Source: Kiloniella spongiae | Lineage (GTDB): Bacteria; Pseudomonadota; Alphaproteobacteria; Kiloniellales; Kiloniellaceae | Direction: 5' to 3' | Length of the DNA: 64,000 bases | NCBI RefSeq assembly: GCF_001026905.1 | Contig: NZ_LAQL01000018.1 | Location: 30,773 to 94,772, forward strand | Part shown: one piece after another, positions 36,094 to 45,274 of the stretch | How the letters are laid out: every line of letters begins with the position of its first letter | Numbering within the stretch: the first letter of the stretch is position 1 | Position numbers and translations under genes: made by a program | Notes under the pieces: model-generated | Database searches by the model: none | What the model was told of the DNA's origin: nothing | What the model saw: only the letters and a program-made list of their open reading frames with translations

Positions 36094-36609
36094 ATGACAA
36101 ATAGCTATTCACTGGAAACCGTCAATGCTATGCCATACCAAGACTTTGTTGAAGCTTTTGGTGATATTGCCGAGCATTCTCCCTGGGTTGCGGAGGGGGC
36201 GGGTCGCCACCGTCCTTTCCAAAGCCGGGACGAAATGATCACCTGTTTTGCCGAGGTTATGCAAGCAGTTAATGAAGAAACGCAATTGGCGTTAATCCGT
36301 GCACATCCCGATCTGGCCGGGAAAGCTGCTTTATCGGGGGAGCTTACGGAAGATTCCAAAAATGAGCAGGCAGGTGTTGGGCTTGACCAATTAAGCCAGG
36401 ATGAATTCAAACGCTTTACTGATTTAAACAAACGGTACCTTGATCGATTTGGTTTTCCTTTCATATTTGCGGTGAAAGGGGCAACCAAGTTTATGATACT
36501 GGATGCTTTTGTTGAGCGTCTGGAAAATGATCAGGCCAAAGAGTTTGAAACCGCCTTGCAACAGATTGCGCGTATTATACGCTTTCGGCTAGAGGACAGA
36601 GTAGGATGA
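36094..36609 (+). CDS. uraD: OHCU decarboxylase
   Basis: 171-aa enzyme converting 2-oxo-4-hydroxy-4-carboxy-5-ureidoimidazoline to S-allantoin. Family blocks: FVEAFGDIAEHSPWVAE, RAHPDLAGKAALSGELT, then FGFPFIFAVKGATKFMIL. Acts with UraH right after PuuD. Its stop overlaps the puuE start by 4 bp (ATGA), so these two are translationally coupled. Confidence 0.96.
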   Translation: MTNSYSLETVNAMPYQDFVEAFGDIAEHSPWVAEGAGRHRPFQSRDEMITCFAEVMQAVNEETQLALIRAHPDLAGKAALSGELTEDSKNEQAGVGLDQLSQDEFKRFTDLNKRYLDRFGFPFIFAVKGATKFMILDAFVERLENDQAKEFETALQQIARIIRFRLEDRVG

Positions 36610-37550
36610 GCAGTTCTGATTATTCCCCTAACGACGATCTAAAGAACTATCCCAGAGATCTCGTTGGCTATGGTAACGACAGACCAACTGTTATTTGGCC
36701 GGGTAAAGCACGCGTGGCGGTGCAGTTTGTCCTTAATTACGAAGAGGGTGGTGAAAACTGTGTGTTACATGGTGATCCTGCGTCGGAAACTTTTCTGTCC
36801 GAAATTATCGGGGCGGCTGCTTTTGAGGGCGCGCGACATATGTCCATGGAATCAATCTATGAATATGGTTCCCGTGCCGGTGTGTGGCGTATTCTAAAAC
36901 TGTTCAGGGAACGCAATATTCCAATCACGCTCTTTGCTGTTGCTATGGCCATGGAACGCCACCCAGCGGTAATTGAAGCGGCGATGAAAGATGGCCATGA
37001 AATCTGTAGCCATGGCTATCGCTGGATCAACTATCATGGTATGTCGCGCGAAGAAGAGCGCGAACATATGCAAAAGGCGATTGAGATTCAAAAGAGCATT
37101 ACGGGCGAGCGTCCGTTGGGCTGGTACACGGGACGAACATCTGAAAACACCCGTGAGTTGGTCGCAGAAGAGGGTGGTTTTATCTACGATGCCGATGATT
37201 ATTCTGATGATCTGCCTTTCTGGTCGCGGGTGGTAGATAAGCCGCATCTGGTGGTTCCCTATACACTGGATAGTAATGATATGCGTTTTGCCTCTGCACA
37301 GGGTTTCAATACCGGGGATCACTTTTTCACCTACCTCAAAGATGCTTTTGACACGCTTTACGAAGAGGGGGCGGAAGAACCCAAAATGATGTCGGTTGGA
37401 TTGCATTGTCGTTTGATCGGACGTCCGGGGCGATTTGCCGGGCTGAAGAAGTTTGTCGATTACATTCAATCACACGATCATGTCTGGTGCGCGCGCCGTA
37501 TTGATATCGCCAACCACTGGATTAAAAATCATCCCGTTACGGGATCTTGA
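36606..37550 (+). CDS. puuE: Allantoinase PuuE (polysaccharide deacetylase-like)
   Basis: 314-aa metal-independent allantoinase hydrolysing allantoin to allantoate. It shows the PuuE beginning DLVGYGNDRPTVIWPGKARVAVQFVLNYEEG (long signature, residues about 18-48), then ESIYEYGSRAGVWRIL and HGYRWINYHGM in the NodB-type fold. Distinct from the amidohydrolase-type allantoinase AllB. ATG overlaps uraD. Confidence 0.96.
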   Translation: MSSSDYSPNDDLKNYPRDLVGYGNDRPTVIWPGKARVAVQFVLNYEEGGENCVLHGDPASETFLSEIIGAAAFEGARHMSMESIYEYGSRAGVWRILKLFRERNIPITLFAVAMAMERHPAVIEAAMKDGHEICSHGYRWINYHGMSREEEREHMQKAIEIQKSITGERPLGWYTGRTSENTRELVAEEGGFIYDADDYSDDLPFWSRVVDKPHLVVPYTLDSNDMRFASAQGFNTGDHFFTYLKDAFDTLYEEGAEEPKMMSVGLHCRLIGRPGRFAGLKKFVDYIQSHDHVWCARRIDIANHWIKNHPVTGS

Positions 37551-37585
37551 TAATGTCCCTAATGGGATATGAGGAATAGAAATAA

Positions 37586-38587
37586 ATGAGTAATTCTGAA
37601 CTGGAAAAATACGCCGCTAAATATGTAAACCTTGCCTCGCCAAAATTTGGCACACAGGTGGTTTCAGCAACGGATGAATTCTTTGCGGCCAAAGAACGCA
37701 TGATTGCTGATAGTGACGCGGTGTTTATTGAAGGAAAATTTGATGACCACGGCAAGTGGATGGATGGGTGGGAAAGCCGCCGCCGCCGGGGTGGAGGACA
37801 TGATCATTGTCTGATCCGGTTAGGGGCCAAAGGCACCATCCGTGGGGTTGATATTGATACGTCTCACTTTACGGGAAATTACCCGCCGGCCGCTTCAATC
37901 GAAGCTTGTGTCTCTATCGATGAGCCTGATGAAAACACCGAGTGGGTTGAAATTGTTCCCGCGACATCGCTGGGGGCCTCTGCGCATCATTTTGTAAAGG
38001 TCGAAGACGAAACGCCTTATAACTGGTTGCGGTTGCATATTTATCCCGATGGCGGCGTTGCTCGGTTACGTGTTTATGGTGAACCTTTTTGTGATTGGGA
38101 TGGTCGCGATGCCACAGGCATTCATGAACTCTCTGCTCTGATCAATGGTGGCCGTGTTGTGGGCTATAACGACGCGCACTATGGCAATGTCTGGTCATTG
38201 TTAACCGCCGGACGCGGCGTTGATATGGAAGATGGCTGGGAAACTCGTCGTCGTCGTGAACCCGGTAATGACTGGATCGTCGTTGCTTTGGGGCACGCGG
38301 GTACAGTTGACAAAATTGAAGTGGATACCGCGCACTTCAAGGGGAACTTCCCTGATAGTTGTTCGATCTGTGCTGCACACGTCAGTGAAGGTACAGATGC
38401 GTCCATCATCACGCAGTCCATGTTCTGGGATGAACTGTTACCGCAACAAAAGCTACAGGCCGATAACATTCACATCTTTGATAGCGAACACTTTAGCGTT
38501 TCAAAGCCGATTACCCATGTCCGCCTGAATATCTTCCCGGACGGCGGGATTTCCCGATTACGTATTTTCGGCAGATTGGCTAAGTAA
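37586..38587 (+). CDS. alc: Allantoicase
   Basis: 333-aa enzyme cleaving allantoate to ureidoglycolate and urea. Two internal repeats are clear: WMDGWESRRRRGGGHDHCLIRLG... IDTSHFTGNYPP in the first half and MEDGWETRRRREPGNDWIVVALG... VDTAHFKGNFPD in the second, each ending with LRLHIYPDGGVARLRVYG or VRLNIFPDGGISRLRIFG. Length fits the family. RBS GAGGAATAG upstream of ATG. No urease is seen in the window, so the urea fate is not shown here. Confidence 0.96.
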   Translation: MSNSELEKYAAKYVNLASPKFGTQVVSATDEFFAAKERMIADSDAVFIEGKFDDHGKWMDGWESRRRRGGGHDHCLIRLGAKGTIRGVDIDTSHFTGNYPPAASIEACVSIDEPDENTEWVEIVPATSLGASAHHFVKVEDETPYNWLRLHIYPDGGVARLRVYGEPFCDWDGRDATGIHELSALINGGRVVGYNDAHYGNVWSLLTAGRGVDMEDGWETRRRREPGNDWIVVALGHAGTVDKIEVDTAHFKGNFPDSCSICAAHVSEGTDASIITQSMFWDELLPQQKLQADNIHIFDSEHFSVSKPITHVRLNIFPDGGISRLRIFGRLAK

Positions 38588-38603
38588 CAGCGTGGATAAT
38601 TGA

Positions 38604-39122
38604 ATGACTTTGGATCTGATAGAGATTCGTCCTGAACCCTTGACCAAAGGAGCCTTTGCGCCCTTTGGTCAGGTTATCAAAGCGGATCATGACAAGAGCT
38701 ACCTGATTAACGAGGGAACCACTCGTCGTTTTCATGATCTGGCACAGGCCGATGTTAGTGATGAAGAGGGTGAAGCTATCCTCTCCATCTTTCGCGGAAC
38801 GCCAAGGCCTTTGCCGATAACCATTGCCATGATGGAACGTCATCCTTTGGGATCACAGGCCTTTGTCCCCATGCAGCCTGCATTATGGTTGATCGTGGTG
38901 TGCGAGGACGAGGTGCCAACGCCTGCGGGTTGTCGTGCCTTTATTGCTTCGGGGAGCCAAGGTGTTCAATACGCGAAGAATGTCTGGCATCATCCCTTGT
39001 TGGTGTTGGAACCGACACAGGATTTCCTGATCGTAGATCGTAAAGGTCCGGCAGATGAGGGCGCTGCCAATCTGGAAGAACACTGGTTCGAGGGAACAGG
39101 AGCTATTCTGAAAATTCCTTAA
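38604..39122 (+). CDS. allA: Ureidoglycolate lyase
   Basis: 172-aa enzyme of the AllA cupin-like family, converting ureidoglycolate to glyoxylate and urea. Motifs: PLTKGAFAPFGQVI, NEGTTRRFHDLA, MMERHPLGSQAFVPM and YAKNVWHHPLLVLE. It lies 16 bp after alc and 85 bp before malate synthase, which uses its glyoxylate. Confidence 0.95.
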   Translation: MTLDLIEIRPEPLTKGAFAPFGQVIKADHDKSYLINEGTTRRFHDLAQADVSDEEGEAILSIFRGTPRPLPITIAMMERHPLGSQAFVPMQPALWLIVVCEDEVPTPAGCRAFIASGSQGVQYAKNVWHHPLLVLEPTQDFLIVDRKGPADEGAANLEEHWFEGTGAILKIP

Positions 39123-39207
39123 TAGCCTCTTTGTAAAGTTACAATATGATGGGTTTAGTAGAACTAGTTGCTCACCATTTTTAATCATTAGACTGGAATA
39201 GATAACA

Positions 39208-41403
39208 ATGACTGATCGCATTAAGGTCGGCGCGCTGCAAATTGATAAAACGTTACATAACTTTGTAAATAACGACGCCCTGCCAGGAACAGGTGTTAAC
39301 CCTGATGATTTCTGGGCAGGCATGAATGATCTTCTGCTGGATCTTATGCCGGAAAATGCAAAGTTGCTTGCCCGGCGAACAGAGCTGCAAAGCCAGCTGA
39401 ATGACTGGCACCGAACCCACCCCGGTCCCATTACAGACCATGCGACTTATAAATCCTTTCTGGAGAAAATCGGCTATTTGGTGCCTGAGGGCGCAGACTT
39501 CAGCATTGAAACGTCTGATGTGGACGAGGAAATAACCTCTGTCGCCGGACCACAGCTTGTGGTGCCTGTGATGAATGCCCGTTATGCCCTCAATGCAGCC
39601 AATGCGCGTTGGGGCAGCCTTTACGATGCGCTCTATGGTACTGATGCAATCCCGGAAACGGATGGGGCAGAAAAGCAAGCTGGGTTTAACCCTGTTCGGG
39701 GGCAAAAGGTTATTGATTGGGCCAAGGATTTTCTGGATCAGGCCGCGCCATTGAACGGTGGCTCTCACAAAGATGTTGTGTGTTATCAGGTTGACGACGA
39801 CACGTTGGTTGCGACGCTGGAAAACGGTCAACGAGCTAACCTTTCTGAGACGGCTGAATACAGAGGCTATAGCGGTGATCTCAATAACGCCTTTGGTCTT
39901 TTGATCCGTCATAATGGGCTGCATCTGGAAATCTCTGTTGACCGTAATCATCCCATCGGTAAGACCGATCCGGCGGGTGTTGCCGACGTTATTGTCGAGG
40001 CCGCGCTTTCAACCATTATGGACTGCGAAGATTCTGTCGCTGCGGTTGATGCCGAGGAAAAGGTAGCCGTCTATCGTAACTGGCTTGGCTTGATGCGCGG
40101 CGACCTGTCCACGGATCTGCAAAAGGGTGGCAAGACCATTACCCGTCGGTTGAAAGATGATCGAATTTATCAAACAGATACGGGTGAAAGCCTGACCTTG
40201 CAGGGGCGGAGCCTGATGCTGGTCCGCAATGTCGGTCATCTTATGACCAATCCGGCAATTCTGGTGGGGGATGACGCCCGTGAAGTTCCCGAAGGTCTGA
40301 TGGATGCGATGATCACGGCGGTGATTGCCAAACATGATCTGCTCAAATCTTCTCCTCAGACAGTATCCGGGACTGATGCGGCCATACGGAATAGCCGGAC
40401 AGGCTCTGTTTATATCGTAAAGCCGAAAATGCACGGGCCTGACGAAGTGGCTTTTGCTGACAAGATCTTCACAAGGGTCGAAGATCTTTTGGGGTTGAAA
40501 CGTCATACCCTTAAAATAGGTATTATGGATGAAGAACGCCGAACCACGTTGAATTTAAAAGAAGCAATCCGCGCCGCAAAACACCGAGTTTTCTTTATCA
40601 ACACTGGCTTCCTTGATCGCACAGGCGATGAGATCCACACAGCCATGGAAGCAGGCCCCATGATCCGCAAAGGCGATATGAAAAACGCCACGTGGATCAA
40701 GGCTTATGAAGACTGGAATGTGGATATCGGCCTTGCCTGTGGCCTCAGTGGCCGCGCGCAAATTGGCAAAGGTATGTGGGCCATGCCGGATCTGATGGCC
40801 AATATGCTGGACCAAAAGTCCGGCCACCCGCAAGCGGGCGCGAATACTGCTTGGGTGCCTTCGCCCACAGCAGCAACGCTACACGCAACCCACTATCACG
40901 CGATCAATGTCTTTGACCGTCAAAAAGAACTGGCGGAAAGAGAACGTGCATCCCTGAACGATTTGATCTCTGTCCCCGTTGCCAGAGACACCAATTGGTC
41001 ACCGGACGATGTGCAACACGAACTGGATAATAACGCCCAGGGCATCCTCGGATATGTTGTTCGCTGGGTCGATCACGGCGTCGGCTGTTCCAAAGTTCCT
41101 GACATCAACAACGTCGGCCTGATGGAAGACCGCGCAACCCTGCGCATTTCCTCCCAACACATCGCCAACTGGCTCCATCACGGCATCTGCACCGAAGCCC
41201 AAGTCATGGAAACCATGAAACGCATGGCAAGCGTCGTCGACGGGCAGAATGCAGATGACCCGGCCTACAAGCCAATGGCTGATGATTTCTCAAGCTCCAT
41301 ATCTTTTCAAGCCGCCTGTGATCTGGTCTTGAAAGGCGCTGTGCAACCATCCGGCTATACCGAACCCATTCTCCACACTAAACGGTTGGAGTTTAAAAAC
41401 TAA
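39208..41403 (+). CDS. glcB: Malate synthase G
   Basis: 731-aa enzyme condensing glyoxylate with acetyl-CoA to malate. Form-G features: [21 protein letters not shown] at the start, then [40 protein letters not shown] and [15 protein letters not shown]. At the end of the purine operon it disposes of the glyoxylate made by AllA, giving the pathway a direct entry to central metabolism. Followed by an intrinsic terminator. Confidence 0.97.
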   Translation: MTDRIKVGALQIDKTLHNFVNNDALPGTGVNPDDFWAGMNDLLLDLMPENAKLLARRTELQSQLNDWHRTHPGPITDHATYKSFLEKIGYLVPEGADFSIETSDVDEEITSVAGPQLVVPVMNARYALNAANARWGSLYDALYGTDAIPETDGAEKQAGFNPVRGQKVIDWAKDFLDQAAPLNGGSHKDVVCYQVDDDTLVATLENGQRANLSETAEYRGYSGDLNNAFGLLIRHNGLHLEISVDRNHPIGKTDPAGVADVIVEAALSTIMDCEDSVAAVDAEEKVAVYRNWLGLMRGDLSTDLQKGGKTITRRLKDDRIYQTDTGESLTLQGRSLMLVRNVGHLMTNPAILVGDDAREVPEGLMDAMITAVIAKHDLLKSSPQTVSGTDAAIRNSRTGSVYIVKPKMHGPDEVAFADKIFTRVEDLLGLKRHTLKIGIMDEERRTTLNLKEAIRAAKHRVFFINTGFLDRTGDEIHTAMEAGPMIRKGDMKNATWIKAYEDWNVDIGLACGLSGRAQIGKGMWAMPDLMANMLDQKSGHPQAGANTAWVPSPTAATLHATHYHAINVFDRQKELAERERASLNDLISVPVARDTNWSPDDVQHELDNNAQGILGYVVRWVDHGVGCSKVPDINNVGLMEDRATLRISSQHIANWLHHGICTEAQVMETMKRMASVVDGQNADDPAYKPMADDFSSSISFQAACDLVLKGAVQPSGYTEPILHTKRLEFKN

Positions 41404-41442
41404 ATATTTTAAAATACACCTATTAGTGGAATGATGATTGAG

Positions 41443-41472
41443 CGAGTGATAAGTATTTCACTCGTTTTTTTT
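41443..41472 (+). terminator. Intrinsic terminator after glcB
   Basis: Perfect 7-bp stem CGAGTGA (41443-41449) with TCACTCG (41458-41464), 8-nt loop, followed by eight T. Ends the plus-strand purine operon. Confidence 0.85.
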
Positions 41473-41507
41473 ATGTTTAGTTTTAAAATATTAGAGCGGT
41501 GAATAAT

Positions 41508-42044
41508 ATGGAAGATAATTCATGGATTGAAGTGTTAACAGCTATTGGTAGTGTTGCTACGCCAATTTTAGTGCTGTTTCTTTCATCCATTGGCTGGAAA
41601 GCAAAAAAAGATATAGAGCGGAAAGTTGAATTAGAAAATAAATTAAGGGATGATCGTATTGATATTTATAATCAAATTTTAGACCCTTTCATAATTTTAC
41701 TTATGCCTGAAACAGCTTGGCGATCAGATAAGAAGAATAAAGGGAAAAATAAAGAAGAAATTGCGACAAATAATATGCTGTCTCTAGAGTATAGACGTTA
41801 TGGTTTTAAGTTAGCATTAATGGCTAATGATGCTGTGGTTCTATCATATAATAACTTGATGCAGCATATATATAATATTCAGGAAAACGAAGAGACAGAT
41901 TTTGTTCCTTTGTTAAAACTTCTTGGGGAATTTTTAGTTGAAATACGAAAAAGTATGGGTAATGAATCAACAAAACTTAATCATTGGGATATGTGCGAAT
42001 GGTGGATGTCTGATGCTAGGAAAATTAAAAATGGTCAGCTTTAA
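41508..42044 (+). CDS. Small AT-rich membrane-anchored hypothetical protein
   Basis: 178 aa from ATG 41508 (GGTGA about 6 bp upstream; an in-frame GTG at 41499 is possible). One N-terminal hydrophobic segment (ATPILVLFLSSIGW, about residues 15-28), then a charged helical region KAKKDIERKVELENKLRDDR, then a soluble domain with many Asn and Met (NNLMQHIYNIQENEETDF). No family recognised. The codon use is clearly more A+T-rich than the flanking glcB and alr, which suggests acquisition from elsewhere. Confidence 0.65.
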   Translation: MEDNSWIEVLTAIGSVATPILVLFLSSIGWKAKKDIERKVELENKLRDDRIDIYNQILDPFIILLMPETAWRSDKKNKGKNKEEIATNNMLSLEYRRYGFKLALMANDAVVLSYNNLMQHIYNIQENEETDFVPLLKLLGEFLVEIRKSMGNESTKLNHWDMCEWWMSDARKIKNGQL

Positions 42045-42085
42045 CTTATCCGACGTGATTGCCCAATAGAAACCATTGTTTAATC

Positions 42086-43207
42086 TTAAACATACTTCCG
42101 CACTGCCCGACCACTCACGCGTGTGAATAGCTCATAGGCAGATGTTCCGGCCATAGCAGCGGCGTTTTCGACGGGGCTGTGGTTACCGAATATTTCGACC
42201 ATGGAGCCGATTGTGCGGGCTTCTTTGGGAACGGCTGTCAGATCAATGGTGATCATGTCCATGGACACGCGGCCCAGAATTGGCGCTTTGTAGCCGTTGA
42301 TGCTGACTTGGTGGCCTTCTTTGCTATCGGGTTTGAACAGCGCGCGCATGACGCCATCCGCATAGCCGCAGAGGATCACGCCGATGGTGCTGTCCCGGTC
42401 CAGTTCCGTTGCGCCATAGCCCACGGCTTCACCTGCTTTGAGATCTTTGACCTGTGCCAAGGGCGCGGCAAAGGTCGCGACGGGTTTGAGGCGCGATCCC
42501 TGATTTTCGTAATAGTGCGGGTCATGCCCATAGAGGCCAATGCCGGGACGCACGAGATCAAAGTGATAGTCCGGGCCAAGGAAGATCCCGGCGGTGTTGG
42601 CAAGGCTGGCTGGCGTGTCCGGGAATTCGGCACGAATGCATTTGAATGCTTCCAGCTGTTGTGCGTTATGGATTGATTGCTGTTCATCCGCGCTGGAGAG
42701 GTGGCTCATGACCAGCTTGAGATCTAGTTTGTTGAGCCGGGATCTGTTGCCCAGAAGGTGCTCAAGATCCTGCGGCGATAGTCCGAGGCGATTAATCCCG
42801 GTTTCGAAATGTAGCGCGGCAGGGGCTGTCGTGTCGTTGGCTGCAATCCAGAGGTCAATGCCGTCGAGATCATAGAGGCACGGGATCAGGTGATGTTCTC
42901 GCAGTAACGCGGCATCAAAATTGAGATAGGGGGACAACACATATATTGTCGCCTTGGGGAACAGGGCGCGGAGCTTTACCCCTTCGCCGACCAGCGCAAC
43001 AAAGAAGGTGTTGCAGTTTTCGTCCCAAAGCGCTTCGGCCACACGTTCAAACCCCATACCATAGGAATTGGCCTTGAGAACCCCGGCACAGGTGCTACCG
43101 CTCGGCTGTGCAACATCGCGCAGAGTTCTAAAGTTTGATACCACAGCCCCGAGATCAACGGTTAACTGTGGGCTGGTGCCTGAAAATGGATGGGGACCCT
43201 TGGTCAT
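42086..43207 (-). CDS. alr: Alanine racemase
   Basis: 373-aa PLP enzyme interconverting L- and D-alanine. PLP lysine at K45 in GVLKANSYGMGF; catalytic Tyr in AVGYGATELDRDS; HFDLVRPGIGLYG and SMDMITIDLTAV also match. ATG 43207 (MTKGPHPFSG) with AAGG upstream preferred; an in-frame GTG at 43240 with GAGGA is an alternative adding 11 residues. Grouped with D-amino acid transaminase and DgcN/DgcA, so it is likely catabolic rather than the housekeeping wall enzyme, though this is inference. Confidence 0.92.
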   Translation of the reverse strand: MTKGPHPFSGTSPQLTVDLGAVVSNFRTLRDVAQPSGSTCAGVLKANSYGMGFERVAEALWDENCNTFFVALVGEGVKLRALFPKATIYVLSPYLNFDAALLREHHLIPCLYDLDGIDLWIAANDTTAPAALHFETGINRLGLSPQDLEHLLGNRSRLNKLDLKLVMSHLSSADEQQSIHNAQQLEAFKCIRAEFPDTPASLANTAGIFLGPDYHFDLVRPGIGLYGHDPHYYENQGSRLKPVATFAAPLAQVKDLKAGEAVGYGATELDRDSTIGVILCGYADGVMRALFKPDSKEGHQVSINGYKAPILGRVSMDMITIDLTAVPKEARTIGSMVEIFGNHSPVENAAAMAGTSAYELFTRVSGRAVRKYV

Positions 43208-43327
43208 ACTGCTGGCCTTGTTTGGGAGTAATCTTCCCACTTAACTTATCCTCGTCGTTGGTTCATCGTTCATGTAGAGGTCTCTACACTTCACTCTTTG
43301 CGTCTGGAGGAAAAGCGAATTGAGAAG

Positions 43328-43366
43328 ATTATAAGGGCTGCCGTATTTAAGAGCAGCCCCTATAAT
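43328..43366. terminator. Long inverted repeat between dat and alr
   Basis: 14-bp arms with one mismatch (ATTATAAGGGCTGC, 43328-43341; GCAGCCCCTATAAT, 43353-43366), 11-nt loop. It lies just past the dat stop on the minus strand. Strong stem without a marked T-run; probably ends or attenuates the dat transcript before alr. A GTAGAG/CTCTAC dyad lies near 43275 upstream of alr. Confidence 0.5.
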
Positions 43367-43386
43367 TTAACACTGGTTTATCAGAC

Positions 43387-44235
43387 TTAACTTGCGAGGG
43401 CTTGCTCGATATAGAACTTACGCAACCGTTTGGTCAGGGCACCGGGGGTGCCATCTCCAATTTTTTCACCGTCGAGGGAAACGACAGCTGTGACAAAGGT
43501 GGTGGCAGAGGTTACAAAGGCCTCGGCAGCATTGCGCACTTCATCCAGTGTAAAGGGGCGTTCTTCCACTTCCATATCGGCTTCGTTGGCAAGGGCCAGA
43601 ACGGCACGACGGGTAATGCCGTGCAGAATTTCATTCCCGAGATGACGGGTAATGATCTTGCCTTCCTTGGTGATGATATAGGCGTTGTTGGAGCTGCCTT
43701 CGGTCACAAAGCCATCTTCGTGCATCCATGCATCGTCTGCCCCCGCCACAACGGCGGCTTGCTTGGCAAGGGCCGGAGCCAGAAGACCAACGGTTTTGAT
43801 ATCCCGACGTTGCCATCTGATATCTTCGACAGAGATCACGGCAAGGCCGCGTTCAGCAGTGGGGCTGTTTAGCAGGTTCTTCTCCTGTGTGAACATCACC
43901 AATGAAGGTGTTGCGTCCTTGGGAAAGCCAAATTCACGATCTGCGGCACCACGGGTGATTTGCAGATAGAGACCACCTTCTTTTAGGCCATTTTGCTTGA
44001 TCAACTCGTTTTGAATGGTCACGATTTCATCCATGGAAACCGGGCTGGCCATCTGCAGCTCATCCAGTGAACGCTGAAGGCGGATAAGATGTGCCTGATT
44101 GTCGATCAGGCGACCTTCCAACACAGTTGAAACTTCATAAACACCATCGGCAAAAAGAAATCCGCGATCAAAGACGGAAATCTTGGCATCTTCTTCGGGC
44201 AGGTAAGACCCGTTTACATAAACTGTTCTGCTCAT
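43387..44235 (-). CDS. dat: D-amino acid transaminase
   Basis: 282-aa class IV PLP transaminase of the DAAT type, making D-glutamate/D-alanine and keto acids interconvert. Catalytic Lys K147 in RRDIKTVGLLAPALAKQ; start blocks VYVNGSYLPEEDAKISVFDRGF and GVYEVSTVLEG; TEGSSNNAYII typical of D-specific and branched-chain members. DAAT is favoured over IlvE by length and by location next to alr and dgcA/dgcN. Follows dgcA by 58 bp. Confidence 0.92.
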   Translation of the reverse strand: MSRTVYVNGSYLPEEDAKISVFDRGFLFADGVYEVSTVLEGRLIDNQAHLIRLQRSLDELQMASPVSMDEIVTIQNELIKQNGLKEGGLYLQITRGAADREFGFPKDATPSLVMFTQEKNLLNSPTAERGLAVISVEDIRWQRRDIKTVGLLAPALAKQAAVVAGADDAWMHEDGFVTEGSSNNAYIITKEGKIITRHLGNEILHGITRRAVLALANEADMEVEERPFTLDEVRNAAEAFVTSATTFVTAVVSLDGEKIGDGTPGALTKRLRKFYIEQALAS

Positions 44236-44293
44236 ATTTTTTGTTCCTAAAACTTTTTAAGGGCAGCCTTATAGGCTTTAATCCCAGAGGGCC

Positions 44294-45274
44294 TTAACCC
44301 CAGAGTGCTTTTTCAGGCGGGGCAATTTCAACACCGGTGAAAACCAGACCGGGTTCACAATCTTCTGCCAACAGCAACGGTGCATCAAGATCAACAACCT
44401 TGCTGCCCTGGGCAACGACCATTGCCGGAGCCATGGCAAGGGAAGACCCCAGCATGCAGCCCGTCATGATCTCAAAACCCAGCTTTTCGGCTTCGAGTTT
44501 CATGGCAAGGGCTTCGGTCAGGCCACCGGTTTTATCCAGCTTGATGTTGATCATGTCGTACTTGCCAACAAGCTTGGGCAAAGATGCACGGTCGTGACAG
44601 GATTCATCGGCGCAAATTGTAATCGGACGATTCAGTTCCTTGAGCAGATCATCATCATCCGCAGGGAAGGGCTGTTCGATCATTTCAACGCCCAACTTAA
44701 CCAGTTCAGGCACGATTGCTTCGTATACGTCTCTGGTCCAGGCTTCGTTGGCATCAACTACGATACGGGCAGATGGATGGCCCTTGCGCACAGCGGCAAC
44801 ACGGGCCAGATCACCTTCGCCGCCCAGTTTGAGCTTTAGAAGGGGTTTGTCCTGATTGTCTTTGGCGTCTTGTTCCATGGTTTCCGGATCAGACAGGGAT
44901 AGGGTATAAACCGTGGTCGCTGGTTCCATAGGAATACCAGCGATTTCCCACGCTCGTTTGCCTGTCTTCTTGGCTTCCAGATCCCAAAGCGCAGCATCAA
45001 CGGCAAAGCGCCCGGCACCTGCGGGCATTGCTGATTGTAGCTCTGCCCGTGTCATGCCGCCTTCAAGGGCTGGTAGGATTTCATTGATCTGTGCTGTGAC
45101 AGATTCCACGGACTCACCATAGCGAGGGTAGGGAACGCATTCGCCCTGTGCTCTTATGCCGTCTTCTTCGATATAAACGTTGAGAACGACAGCTTCGGTC
45201 TTGGACCCGCGGGAAATAGTAAAAGACCCGCGGATCGGCCAAGGTGTAGAAGAAATTGTTACCTTGCGGCTCAT
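44294..45274 (-). CDS. dgcA: N-acetyl-D-glutamate racemase / dipeptide epimerase DgcA (enolase superfamily)
   Basis: 326-aa enolase-superfamily enzyme of the muconate lactonizing subgroup. Active-site pieces: LKLKLGGEGD (acid/base Lys), VDANEAWT, EQPFPADD, ADESCHD, and NIKLDKTGG (second Lys). Sequence class includes L-Ala-D/L-Glu epimerases, but pairing with a DUF1611 DgcN gene (4-bp overlap) matches the published DgcN-DgcA D-glutamate pathway of marine bacteria, where DgcA racemises N-acetyl-D-glutamate. Context therefore decides the name. Confidence 0.85.
   Translation of the reverse strand: MSRKVTISSTPWPIRGSFTISRGSKTEAVVLNVYIEEDGIRAQGECVPYPRYGESVESVTAQINEILPALEGGMTRAELQSAMPAGAGRFAVDAALWDLEAKKTGKRAWEIAGIPMEPATTVYTLSLSDPETMEQDAKDNQDKPLLKLKLGGEGDLARVAAVRKGHPSARIVVDANEAWTRDVYEAIVPELVKLGVEMIEQPFPADDDDLLKELNRPITICADESCHDRASLPKLVGKYDMINIKLDKTGGLTEALAMKLEAEKLGFEIMTGCMLGSSLAMAPAMVVAQGSKVVDLDAPLLLAEDCEPGLVFTGVEIAPPEKALWG

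Noticed and set aside
39253..39951. 232-codon minus-strand frame
   Set aside because: Antisense to glcB, no start signal and no family.
43208..43240. Longer alanine racemase starting at GTG 43240
   Set aside because: Possible (GAGGA upstream) but the added residues do not resemble the family start; ATG 43207 kept with the alternative noted.
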